Shown piece by piece: positions 1 to 7,257 of a stretch of DNA of 8,402 nt (position 1 is the first letter of the stretch; the number at the start of each line of letters is the position of its first letter). The stretch is taken from the NCBI GenBank assembly GCA_030612965.1, contig JAUWMW010000089.1, forward strand, positions 1-8,402, written 5' to 3'. Under the pieces are notes generated by a model. The model was not told the origin of the DNA, did no database searches, and saw only the letters and a program-made list of their open reading frames with translations. Position numbers and translations under genes: made by a program. This DNA is from a bacterium (GTDB lineage Bacteria; Zixibacteria; MSB-5A5; GN15; FEB-12).

Positions 1-317
1 TCAACGCCCGAGGCGACGGCAATTCTGTCAGGGTTGAATACTGATGTGGACAGGGCCAGGCACTTAACTGTCGTGACACCAAGCACCGACACGGCCTGAG
101 GAACCGTTTTGATTCCAGCGACGCGTTGGTAAAACGGGGAGTTGGCCATTTTCAGGATCCGTCCGGTCAGCGATGGATCTTTGAGAATTATCCTGGCCAG
201 CGAGTCGGCAGTGAAATCATCTTTGCCTACTTCTTCAAGGATCTCAGAGAGCACTTGTGGCAGAGAAAGGAGATTCTCGTTGTTGCGAATTTGCTCGAGG
301 ATGTCGATTTTGTTCAT
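1..317 (-). CDS. HDOD-domain signalling protein, N-terminal part (3' end beyond the window)
   Basis: The reading frame opens at ATG 317 and stays open to base 1, giving 105 residues that begin MNKIDILEQIRNN. The segment LLSLPQVLSEILEEV, followed by LARIILKDPSLTGRILKMAN, SPFYQ and then AVSVLGVTTVKCLALS, is the characteristic start of an HDOD domain (family knowledge: a degenerate relative of the HD phosphohydrolase fold, found in bacterial signalling proteins, usually cytoplasmic and without proven catalysis). Only about half of the domain is visible, so any downstream GGDEF, HD or other output domain is unknown. ATG 317 was chosen because the domain starts almost at once; only a weak GTGAG precedes it, and the frame is open further upstream, so a more distal start such as a GTG is possible. 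It lies 207 bases downstream of the multi-GAF receiver protein on the same strand and may belong to the same signalling unit, although hairpins in the gap could separate the transcripts. Confidence 0.85.
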   Translation of the reverse strand, partial: MNKIDILEQIRNNENLLSLPQVLSEILEEVGKDDFTADSLARIILKDPSLTGRILKMANSPFYQRVAGIKTVPQAVSVLGVTTVKCLALSTSVFNPDRIAVASGV

Positions 318-524
318 GGTCTCACGCGAACAGTTTTCTCTTTTTACGGTAGTATCGGCAGCCACTACAAATGGTTTACTTGCCGGGAAACGCAGGGGAG
401 GAGAATCTGCTATCAGGCTGTTGAAAAACGCTGCACTTGTCATTGCTGATGACCGATATGCCCCGCAGGACAGCGGTTTCCTGCCGGGCACAAGACGGTG
501 TGAATGTAGTCCTGAAACAGGATA
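318..524. other. 207-base intergenic gap with hairpins
   Basis: This gap separates the multi-GAF receiver gene from the HDOD gene. I see no convincing gene in it. It holds a strong stem-loop (459-490), a smaller perfect hairpin (439-453) and, just after the latter in the minus direction, a run of five T (complement of 424-428). No good -35/-10 pair for the HDOD gene is visible on the minus strand. Confidence 0.6.
459..490 (-). terminator. GC-rich stem-loop after the multi-GAF receiver gene (possible terminator or RNA processing structure)
   Basis: Bases 459-470 pair with 479-490 around an 8-base loop, giving 11 pairs out of 12 positions with a single C-C mismatch (464/485; G-G in the minus-strand RNA). 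It begins about 35 bases beyond the TAG stop at 525-527. The bases just after it in the minus direction are not T-rich, so it is not a textbook intrinsic terminator by itself. A second perfect hairpin (439-443 with 449-453) and then a T5 run (424-428) follow, so the whole stretch could terminate transcription in part or stabilise the 3' end. Function is inferred. Confidence 0.4.
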
Positions 525-3446
525 CTAACTGACTGTCCGGTCGGCAGTCACTGAGCGGACGATTTCGGTGAGTTGTTCGATCCGAAACGGTTTGTGCAGG
601 ACACGGACTATGCCGGCTGCCTGCAACTGCTCCGGCTGGAGCGTCACCTCCCAACCCGTTACCAGGATCACCGGGACGCCGGGGGCGATCTCTTTCAGGC
701 GTCTGGCCACTTCAAGTCCGGAAGCCACCGGCATGGCCAGATCAGTCAGAATGATATCAAACTCGTTCTGTTCAGCCAGCTTCAGGCCTTCGTTTCCCGA
801 TCGGGCCGTTTTGATTTCATAATCCAATGACTGGCACATGGCCGTGATGAGATCCAGAATGACCGTCTGATCGTCAATAGCCAGCAATCTCAGCCTGCCC
901 GGCAGCCGACGGTCAGGCTGAGACGGTTGCTCACTAACCGGGAATTTGAACGACATGTACGAGAGTTGAGCGGCCCTCTGATCGAGGCAAACAAGGCAGG
1001 GTTGTCCGATCACGGGGGCTAAAAACTCGGCTGCGGTCAATTGATCGGTCAGATCGCCGGCCCAGGCATACTCGCCGAACCGTGCAATCTGTTCGATTGC
1101 CGGTTGCTCTCGACCATGCCTGGAGAGATCAAGGTACACGTGTTTATCAATGAGATAGCCGGCGATTGTAAGAACCTCATCCTCACGGGCAACCGACGCC
1201 AGCCGGCCGACCGCCTCAGCACAAAGAGCCGCTACCGCCGAGGCCGGACATCTGATCGGCGCTACCGGATAGCTGCGAGCAAAGATTTCGCGAGGTCGTC
1301 CACCGACCATATAAAGATTGTCCGAGATACGCACCCGACCCAGGAATGTCATAACGATCTCATTGATGTCTTCGGCTCCGGCTTCAGTCGCGCCGGGCGC
1401 CGTCGTCTTCTCGGCAGGTCGTCCCAACGAGTGACGTACGAATTGAGCGGCCGATTCCGCCTCGACCACGATGCTTTCGAAATGATGCCGTACTTCGCCG
1501 GGCAGATCAACGCGAGCCATTCCAAGCTCAGCGTTACCGATCAGGGCGGATAAGTGGTTGTTCAGTCGATTCACAATCCCGCCGAGGGAAGCTCCGCCGA
1601 CTTCCTTTGGTAGCGCTGCGGTCTGCGTGCGGCGAAGTTCGGCCATGGTGAGGCGCATCGAATACAACCCCATAGCCAGGGTCAACAGGCGTTCCCACTC
1701 CCCCTGTTCACTTTCGGGACTGTCGGTTACAAATACCAGAACCACGGTGATGAGTCCATCCAAGCCCATCAGAGAAAAGGCCGCCATAAGAGCCGGTATC
1801 TGGGTCTCACCCAGCAACCGATAGCAGGCCTCCCTATTGGACAGTTGGAACTCCTCCAGGCGCTTGACTACCTGGGCGCGGCCGCGGACGAACACTGGTT
1901 CTCCGCCGGTGGCAGTCTCGGCCACGATACCCTCACCGGGGAGGATATCAAACGCAGAAGGATCGTCATCCAGGGGCGCCCGAAAAGAGCCATCGGGCTG
2001 CCTCGTAAAGGCAACGATCGAGGAACCAGGTGGGAGGATTTCACCTACCTGCTTTACCAGATGATCGGCTTTCATTTCCAGAGGCTCGTTGCCGTCGAAG
2101 CGCAGCAGTCCGAGAATTTTGTTGAAGCCTTTGCGCCTTGTGATATCAACTCGGGCCAGGTCGCTCTGCCTTAAGACGGCTCGGGCCAGCCTGGCGAACA
2201 AACTGATCGCCTTGAGGTCACTCTCAGAGACTCTAAAGGGACCGCCTTCACGCCGGAAAAGCAATGCGTCGAGACGGCCGTGGTCGCCGATCGGATAGAG
2301 CAAACTGGAGTGAGCAATGTATGCCTTATCCTGTTCGCCTGCGGCCTCCTGATTGATAATCAGTGGTCGCCTGCGGTCGAGAGCATCTATAAGCGCCGTC
2401 TTGTAGTTTTCGGTGAGGTCAGAAAGCGGCTCACTCCCGCCCAGCAGTTGAAGTCCTCCGTTCACCAGTCCTACCAGATGTACTGATTGAGCACCGTGAA
2501 GCCCAACCATCGAGCGACAGAAAGACTCCGCAGCTTCCGCCGAAGCAAAGGCCTCGGTCGCCGTATTCAACCGCGCTGTCAGGTCGTGATGGAGTGACTG
2601 CTGATGGTCGACCTGGTTGCGGGCGGTTGCCAACTCCCTGGTAAGGCGAGCCGTTTTGATCTTCTCCGCCAACCATTCAATGGCCGGCGAAAGATACCTT
2701 ACCTCACCGGGTGAGAAAGACTGGGTCGGTTCGCTGAGCAGTACAAAAAGACCGATCTTTTCGGTCGATGATACCAGCGGCAGCATCAGTGCGGACCGGA
2801 ATCGTGAAGTAGTTATTTTGCCGTCGCGGTCAAACAGTTCGAAATCACCGGTCAGGCAGGGTTCGCCAAGCTCAATCGTCTGACTGACCAGGTTGCGACC
2901 GAAGGGATAATGTTCAAGGAGGGCTGTTTCTTCCGGTGTCAGGCCGGATGAGGCCGTCAGGACCAATTGGCGGCGGGCCCGATTGAGCAGGAAGACCGCG
3001 CCGGCGCAGTCGGGTAGTTCGCTCAGGATTTCCTTGAGTGAGATATCCAGAAGTTGCAGGAGTTGGTATGGTTCTCGGGCGACTCGCTGAAGGTTCTCCA
3101 TTACCGACAGACGCCGATCGCGCAGTTCGATCTGTTCTCCCTTTGTCTGCCAATGGTCGGAGTAGAACGACAGCCCCACCGCCATAAGTAACAACCCACC
3201 CACCAGCAACAGCCACTGACCCAGGTCCAACCAATAATAGGCAGTCTCAACGAACCATTCGCTATAAGATGTAGAAGTCTCAACTGTCTGCCAAAGGGCT
3301 GCCGCAACCACGACAGCGCCGCCAACGACAAATGACCACCGTCCGGGGATATTTCCATCGGCGAAAAAACGCAGTCGTACTATTAGAAAAACAATCAAGA
3401 GGGCCGTCAGGAGCGGCAAGAGCATTGAATAGATGCCGTCAAGCAT
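525..3446 (-). CDS. Membrane-anchored triple-GAF hybrid sensor with degenerate kinase core and C-terminal receiver domain
   Basis: This 973-residue protein has hydrophobic segments at about 8-24, 38-53 and 76-95. Basic residues 24 and 26 after the first suggest N-terminus out and the bulk in the cytoplasm. Three GAF-like sensor modules follow (about 125-265, 300-425, 455-605). Then comes a HisKA-like segment (about 615-680) whose H-box reads GGIVNRLNN: Asn626 sits where HDFNN-type kinases carry the phosphoacceptor His. The region at 690-838 keeps a DINEIV-like lead-in, but I find no N-box, no DxGxG and no GxGxG lid, so the ATPase fold looks degenerate. The receiver domain (about 851-968) is intact: Asp858/Asp859, phosphoacceptor Asp902 in TDLAMP, Thr930 and Lys952. 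Start ATG 3446 overlaps the miaB stop (TAATG), with GGTGGAG eight bases upstream. Probably a pseudokinase scaffold whose receiver is phosphorylated by another kinase; ligand unknown. The domain layout is clear, the loss of catalysis is inferred from missing motifs. Confidence 0.88.
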   Translation of the reverse strand: MLDGIYSMLLPLLTALLIVFLIVRLRFFADGNIPGRWSFVVGGAVVVAAALWQTVETSTSYSEWFVETAYYWLDLGQWLLLVGGLLLMAVGLSFYSDHWQTKGEQIELRDRRLSVMENLQRVAREPYQLLQLLDISLKEILSELPDCAGAVFLLNRARRQLVLTASSGLTPEETALLEHYPFGRNLVSQTIELGEPCLTGDFELFDRDGKITTSRFRSALMLPLVSSTEKIGLFVLLSEPTQSFSPGEVRYLSPAIEWLAEKIKTARLTRELATARNQVDHQQSLHHDLTARLNTATEAFASAEAAESFCRSMVGLHGAQSVHLVGLVNGGLQLLGGSEPLSDLTENYKTALIDALDRRRPLIINQEAAGEQDKAYIAHSSLLYPIGDHGRLDALLFRREGGPFRVSESDLKAISLFARLARAVLRQSDLARVDITRRKGFNKILGLLRFDGNEPLEMKADHLVKQVGEILPPGSSIVAFTRQPDGSFRAPLDDDPSAFDILPGEGIVAETATGGEPVFVRGRAQVVKRLEEFQLSNREACYRLLGETQIPALMAAFSLMGLDGLITVVLVFVTDSPESEQGEWERLLTLAMGLYSMRLTMAELRRTQTAALPKEVGGASLGGIVNRLNNHLSALIGNAELGMARVDLPGEVRHHFESIVVEAESAAQFVRHSLGRPAEKTTAPGATEAGAEDINEIVMTFLGRVRISDNLYMVGGRPREIFARSYPVAPIRCPASAVAALCAEAVGRLASVAREDEVLTIAGYLIDKHVYLDLSRHGREQPAIEQIARFGEYAWAGDLTDQLTAAEFLAPVIGQPCLVCLDQRAAQLSYMSFKFPVSEQPSQPDRRLPGRLRLLAIDDQTVILDLITAMCQSLDYEIKTARSGNEGLKLAEQNEFDIILTDLAMPVASGLEVARRLKEIAPGVPVILVTGWEVTLQPEQLQAAGIVRVLHKPFRIEQLTEIVRSVTADRTVS

Positions 3447-4765
3447 TACGATGACTCCACCAGTTCGCCATGCAGCGTGAAGGCGTCAGCCGAACTGATC
3501 CGTATCGACGCCACCGAGCCGGGAGGCAGGTCGGCTGCTTCGAATAGCACGGTCTTGTTGCCCTCAGTGCGAGCACGTTGGTACTCATCGCTACGTCGTG
3601 AAACACCTTCCACTAAGCTCCTGCGTATTCGTCCCACCTCACGTTGATTACGTTGAGACCCGATCTTCTGCTGAAGCTTGATTAAGAGCGACAGGCGGCG
3701 GACTTTCTCCGCCTCATCGACATCGTCGGTCAACCGAGCGGCAGCCGTCCCGGGACGTACCGAGTATCGGAACATGAAGGCCGCGTCGAACTGTATCTCC
3801 TCGACGGCGTCAAGGGTTTGCTGATACTCCTGCTGTGTCTCCGAGGGGAAACCGACGATCAGGTCGGTGGTAAGCGACACGTAGGAAAGAGACTGTCTAA
3901 GTTTGTCCACGATGTTGCGATAGTGCGCCAACGTGTACCCACGTCCCATTTTCTCCAGGATACGATCGCATCCCGACTGCAACGGCAGGTGTACGTGCGG
4001 CATCACTCTTGGTTCGGCGGCCATGACCTCGATTAACTCGTCAGACAGGTCCTTGGGGTGCGAGGTCATAAACCGCACTCTCGGTATCTCGGTTTCTTGC
4101 GCCACCCGTCTGAGCAGCCGAGGGAAATCGGTATCGCCGTGCCGGTAGCTGTTGACGTTCTGCCCCAGCAGAGTGATTTCAACCACGCCCTCATCGACCA
4201 ACCTCTTGACGGAATCAACCACATGATCGGACGAATGGGCTCTCTCGCCGCCGCGCACGAAGGGAACGATGCAGTAACTGCAATAGTTGTCACAGCCACG
4301 TGAGATAGTGACAAACGCGGAGTACTCGGTTTCCCTGACGGGCGAGAAATCGTCGATTTCCTCCTGACCGAAGGCAGTCATGACGGCCGCTGATCCGTTG
4401 GAGCGTGCCAGCACCTGAGGTAGTTCAAAAAGCCGGTCAGTGCCTAAGACGATGTCTACATGCGGCGCCAGTTCGACCAGTTTCTCTCCCAATCGCTGGG
4501 CCATGCAGCCGACCACAGCCAGTCTCACCTCGGGTCGAGCCTGCTTGTATCGCCGCAGTTCACCCAGCCGCCCAATGACCCGCTGCTCGGCTTTGTCCCG
4601 CACCGAACAGGTGTTCAGGATTATCAGGTCGGCATCCTTTTCGTCCGGCACCCGCTGATAACCGCTATCGGTCAGAATCGAGACCAGGGTCGAACTGTCC
4701 GCCAAGTTCATTTGGCAGCCGAAGGTAGTGATATGAAATCTGTGCGGGCGTGGGCTCTTTTCCAT
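3446..4765 (-). CDS. miaB: tRNA-2-methylthio-N6-dimethylallyladenosine synthase (MiaB), radical SAM methylthiotransferase
   Basis: MiaB converts i6A37 to ms2i6A37 in tRNAs that read codons starting with U, using two [4Fe-4S] clusters and S-adenosylmethionine in the cytoplasm. The 439-residue length is normal for the family. The N-terminal methylthiotransferase domain carries its three cluster cysteines at Cys17 (FGCQMN), Cys53 (NTCSVR) and Cys87 (VGCMAQ). The radical SAM motif is Cys158-x3-Cys162-x2-Cys165 (CDNYCSYC). LLGQNVNSY (199-207) and FMFRYSVRPGT (about 330-340) are typical of MiaB rather than of RimO or MtaB. A TRAM RNA-binding domain fits about 375-436. ATG 4765 is preceded by AGGGG six bases upstream, and a sigma-70-like promoter lies about 50 bases further upstream. 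The TAA stop overlaps the next gene's ATG by one base, so the sensor gene is probably cotranscribed and translationally coupled. All key residues are present. Confidence 0.97.
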   Translation of the reverse strand: MEKSPRPHRFHITTFGCQMNLADSSTLVSILTDSGYQRVPDEKDADLIILNTCSVRDKAEQRVIGRLGELRRYKQARPEVRLAVVGCMAQRLGEKLVELAPHVDIVLGTDRLFELPQVLARSNGSAAVMTAFGQEEIDDFSPVRETEYSAFVTISRGCDNYCSYCIVPFVRGGERAHSSDHVVDSVKRLVDEGVVEITLLGQNVNSYRHGDTDFPRLLRRVAQETEIPRVRFMTSHPKDLSDELIEVMAAEPRVMPHVHLPLQSGCDRILEKMGRGYTLAHYRNIVDKLRQSLSYVSLTTDLIVGFPSETQQEYQQTLDAVEEIQFDAAFMFRYSVRPGTAAARLTDDVDEAEKVRRLSLLIKLQQKIGSQRNQREVGRIRRSLVEGVSRRSDEYQRARTEGNKTVLFEAADLPPGSVASIRISSADAFTLHGELVESS

Positions 4766-4814
4766 CTCAGACCCCTGACGACGGGTACTATTTACGATCG
4801 ATCAACTCGCCCCG

Positions 4815-4843
4815 ATTATACGTGTTTGAGGGCTAAAAGCCAA
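4815..4843 (-). promoter_or_regulatory. Sigma-70-type promoter for miaB and the downstream sensor gene
   Basis: On the minus strand TTGGCT (4838-4843, 4 of 6 matches to TTGACA) is followed by a 17-base spacer and a perfect TATAAT (4815-4820). Transcription would start near 4808, giving a 5' leader of about 43 bases before the miaB ATG, with the AGGGG ribosome binding site at its end. Position and orientation fit the gene well. The spacer starts inside a short GGCT-TTT-AGCC inverted repeat (4831-4841) that overlaps the -35 element and could serve as a protein-binding site. Confidence 0.65.
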
Positions 4844-4863
4844 ACAAAACTTTGACTCCCGAG

Positions 4864-4886
4864 GGCAGGTCTGTCCCAGATCTGCC
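4864..4886 (-). terminator. Stem-loop between M1 peptidase and miaB (possible terminator or dispersed palindrome)
   Basis: Bases 4864-4873 pair with 4877-4886 around a 3-base loop, 9 of 10 positions Watson-Crick (the odd pair is G-T on the plus strand, A-C in the minus-strand RNA). It lies about 80 bases past the peptidase stop. A T-rich stretch (GTTTTGTTT on the minus strand, around 4842-4850) follows about 14 bases later, which is further than usual for an intrinsic terminator. It could equally be a dispersed intergenic palindrome. Confidence 0.35.
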
Positions 4887-4968
4887 GAGGCAGGATCACA
4901 GGAACCTTAGTACCCTACTGCTCCGGCTCAGGTGGATTCTGTTCGCAGGTTCGCGATGGTGCAGCTAT

Positions 4969-7257
4969 TTAGCGGCCGTCCTGTGAGAGCGGTCCCGGCC
5001 ACTCCATTTTCTTGACGACACACCCAATCACCGGTGGCGGCCCGCCGGAGAACATGTAATCGACCAGAAGCACCAAATCACCGATATCGATCCCGCAACT
5101 GCCGTCGACGTCGGCCAGGTTCATCTCCGGAGGTTCGGGACCGCCTGCAAACATATAGTCGACGAGGTAAATGAGATCAGCAACATCGACTTCGGTGAAG
5201 CTGAGGTCGATATCTCCCGGGATGAGTTGGGTCGGTTCCACCCTGATGGTGTACGGAACCAGATCAAAGAGATTGCTGAAATTGTCGTCAACGCGAACCG
5301 TGAAGGTGAACTGCCCGGTGTCCGGCGTGGTGCCGGAGATGGTTCCGGCGCTGTCCAGACTGTAGCCGTTAGGCAGCAATCCTAAGGCCAGCGAATAAGT
5401 CAGGTCGTTGGAACCGCCTATGGCGCGGAGACCGGCCTGGTAAGGAAAGTACTGGGTGGCGCCGGCGAGGTCTTCATCCACCGATACAAAATGCAACTGC
5501 CATGGCTCGTGCGACTGGTACTTGAGCACCCACCCGGCTGGGTCGCACTGGATACTGTTGACGCTGGAGGGAAGATTGAATTGAAACACCATGCGTCGCC
5601 GGTCAGGCCACAGTTGCACGGTGTCATCCGGTATCGCCGAGAAATCGAAGAAGAAATCGACCGGCATCCGGAACACCTGCGGCTCGGTTGTCTGTATCTG
5701 TTCCACCAGGAGGTACAGATCATATCCGCCGCTGTCTGACGGTTCCTGTATATGGCGAAATTGGTAGTTCGGGCGATATTCGCCGTAGATCCAGTCTTCA
5801 AAGAACCAGTCCAGTTCCTGACCGGTAGCGGCCTCAAAAACATCGCGAAAGTCCTCTGTGATAGCAGCACCGTGCTGGAATTGCGAGTTGTAATACGCCG
5901 CCACGGCGTCATAGAACAACTCGTTCCCCAACATGCCACGAAGCATGTGGATCACCCAGGCAGCCTTGTCGTAAGACAGCCCGCCGTGAAAGATACTCCA
6001 GACATCAGAGGTGTCGCTGTCTTCGACATAGATGGTACCGCCGCCGGAGTAGGCCATGCCGTTCATGTAATCGTGGTAGGCGGCCCAGCCGTCTTTCTCA
6101 AGATAGTAATCCGCCTCGGCGTACGACGCCCAGCCTTCATTGAGCCAGATATGACCCCAGGAACGACAAGTAATCATGTCGCCGAACCACTGGTGGGCCA
6201 TTTCGTGCACTACCACCCGCTCGGAAAAGCCGAAACTGCTGCCGCTCATGGAACTCATGGTCTGATGTTCCATGGCGCCGCCCCACTGGAAGTTGGCGTG
6301 TCCGTACTTCTCGTTCGCAAACGGATACTGACCGTACTTGTCGCTGAACACAGTGAGAGCATACGGAGTAATGTCGTATTTGGTAAGCGAGTAGGTGTAG
6401 TTGTCGGGATACACGGCGTGAATGATCGGCATCGTATCCTGTCCTGCGTTGTAAACCCACTCATCGTACCAGACCGTGTACACGGAGATAGCTACCGAAA
6501 ACAGATAGGTGACGATGGGATAACGCACCGACCAGTAGAAAGTGTGCGCGTTGGCTCCGTATGACACAGTAGAATCAAGGATGCCATTGGAGGCGGCGTA
6601 GAAGGCGGTGTCCACCGTGATAGCGATATCCATCGAATCCGCTTTGTCGTCCATGCGATCCTTACATGGCCACCAACTACGCGCAAAATACGGCTCCGAG
6701 AGAGACGAAATTACGGGCGTGTCATAGCGATAAGCAAAAGAGAACCCCTGAAATCCACCCTCGGTGGGATGGCCGTGATAGTAAAAGGTCGCTTCGAATT
6801 GTTCGCCGCTGTTTCGCACGGCGTCCAGCGAAACCGTCACGACATTGTCCAGGCGTGAAAAGGCCAGCGGACCACTTGACGCCTGGATCGAGTCGAGGAT
6901 CATCCCGTCGAGAAAGTCTACCTGCACCTCGGCGACTTCATCGATGGTTGCCGCGGCGACCATTTTGACGATGCCGAAGATAATCTCAGTAGTATCGTTA
7001 ACTCGGATACCGACGTCGTAAAACAAGACATCGTAGTTCGTCTGGGTGTTTTCCACCGGCGCCCTGGCGACCAGTTGGCGCGCGAATTCTCTATCGAGCG
7101 CAGCCGACGCTTTGCCCTCCCAAAGCTTCTGATGTATCACCGACGCCGGCACATCATCCCAGTCGGTTTCGGCCCGAGTGGGCGTGAAAACCAGGCCCAG
7201 AATCAGCAGCGTGGTAATGGTGAGGATAGAGAATCTGATAGTGCAAAACGATTTCAT
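4969..7257 (-). CDS. Secreted M1-family zinc aminopeptidase with putative Ig domain and C-terminal dockerin-like module
   Basis: This 762-residue exported metallopeptidase probably trims peptides from their N-terminus outside the cytoplasm. Residues 1-29 form a signal peptide (basic start, hydrophobic core, cleavage expected after TPTRA). An M1 beta-domain (about 65-260) leads to GGAMEH (326-331, the exopeptidase motif, with His in place of the more usual Asn) and to the zinc site HEMAH (His351, Glu352, His355) with Glu374 in WLNEG exactly 18 residues on. Tyr429 is a candidate catalytic tyrosine. A He_PIG-like putative Ig domain (about 600-675; LTYSLALGLLPNGYSLD, GTISGTTPDTGQFTFTV) and a pair of dockerin-like half-repeats (679-741) follow, then a 17-residue tail. 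The second half-repeat has a canonical 12-residue loop (Asp716, Asp718, Ser720, Asp727); the first is one residue longer. ATG 7257 is preferred over an in-frame TTG at 7269 because GGAGAG lies just upstream of the ATG and the signal peptide starts there. The natural substrate is unknown. Confidence 0.93.
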   Translation of the reverse strand: MKSFCTIRFSILTITTLLILGLVFTPTRAETDWDDVPASVIHQKLWEGKASAALDREFARQLVARAPVENTQTNYDVLFYDVGIRVNDTTEIIFGIVKMVAAATIDEVAEVQVDFLDGMILDSIQASSGPLAFSRLDNVVTVSLDAVRNSGEQFEATFYYHGHPTEGGFQGFSFAYRYDTPVISSLSEPYFARSWWPCKDRMDDKADSMDIAITVDTAFYAASNGILDSTVSYGANAHTFYWSVRYPIVTYLFSVAISVYTVWYDEWVYNAGQDTMPIIHAVYPDNYTYSLTKYDITPYALTVFSDKYGQYPFANEKYGHANFQWGGAMEHQTMSSMSGSSFGFSERVVVHEMAHQWFGDMITCRSWGHIWLNEGWASYAEADYYLEKDGWAAYHDYMNGMAYSGGGTIYVEDSDTSDVWSIFHGGLSYDKAAWVIHMLRGMLGNELFYDAVAAYYNSQFQHGAAITEDFRDVFEAATGQELDWFFEDWIYGEYRPNYQFRHIQEPSDSGGYDLYLLVEQIQTTEPQVFRMPVDFFFDFSAIPDDTVQLWPDRRRMVFQFNLPSSVNSIQCDPAGWVLKYQSHEPWQLHFVSVDEDLAGATQYFPYQAGLRAIGGSNDLTYSLALGLLPNGYSLDSAGTISGTTPDTGQFTFTVRVDDNFSNLFDLVPYTIRVEPTQLIPGDIDLSFTEVDVADLIYLVDYMFAGGPEPPEMNLADVDGSCGIDIGDLVLLVDYMFSGGPPPVIGCVVKKMEWPGPLSQDGR

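Larger units (their letters stand above)
4766..4968. other. 203-base intergenic gap: miaB promoter and a palindromic element
   Basis: The gap lies between the M1 peptidase stop and the miaB start, both on the minus strand. Its miaB-proximal half contains the promoter at 4815-4843. The half nearer the peptidase contains a stem-loop at 4864-4886 flanked by direct-repeat copies (4859-4894). No open reading frame of interest and no RNA gene are visible. Confidence 0.6.

Noticed and set aside
142..528. Plus-strand open frames of 107 and 128 residues at the left end
   Set aside because: They overlap antisense to the clear HDOD N-terminus at 317-1, and their translations resemble no protein family I know.
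376..654. A 92-residue minus-strand frame across the end of the receiver domain
   Set aside because: It is out of frame with the receiver domain it overlaps and has a composition typical of a shadow frame.
1041..1553. A 170-residue open frame on the plus strand opposite the multi-GAF receiver gene
   Set aside because: It is antisense to a long continuous coding frame with recognisable domains and has no family features or convincing ribosome binding site.
525..3446. Annotating the sensor as an active hybrid histidine kinase
   Set aside because: The phosphoacceptor histidine is replaced and no ATP-binding motifs are visible, so I keep only the sensor-receiver description.
4852..4857. TTGACT on the plus strand as a -35 box
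   Set aside because: No -10-like sequence lies 16-18 bases downstream on the plus strand, and no plus-strand gene follows.
5752..6564. A 270-residue open frame on the plus strand opposite the M1 peptidase
   Set aside because: It lies wholly antisense to the catalytic domain with its intact HExxH site, shows no recognisable domain, and is explained by the codon bias of the real gene on the other strand.
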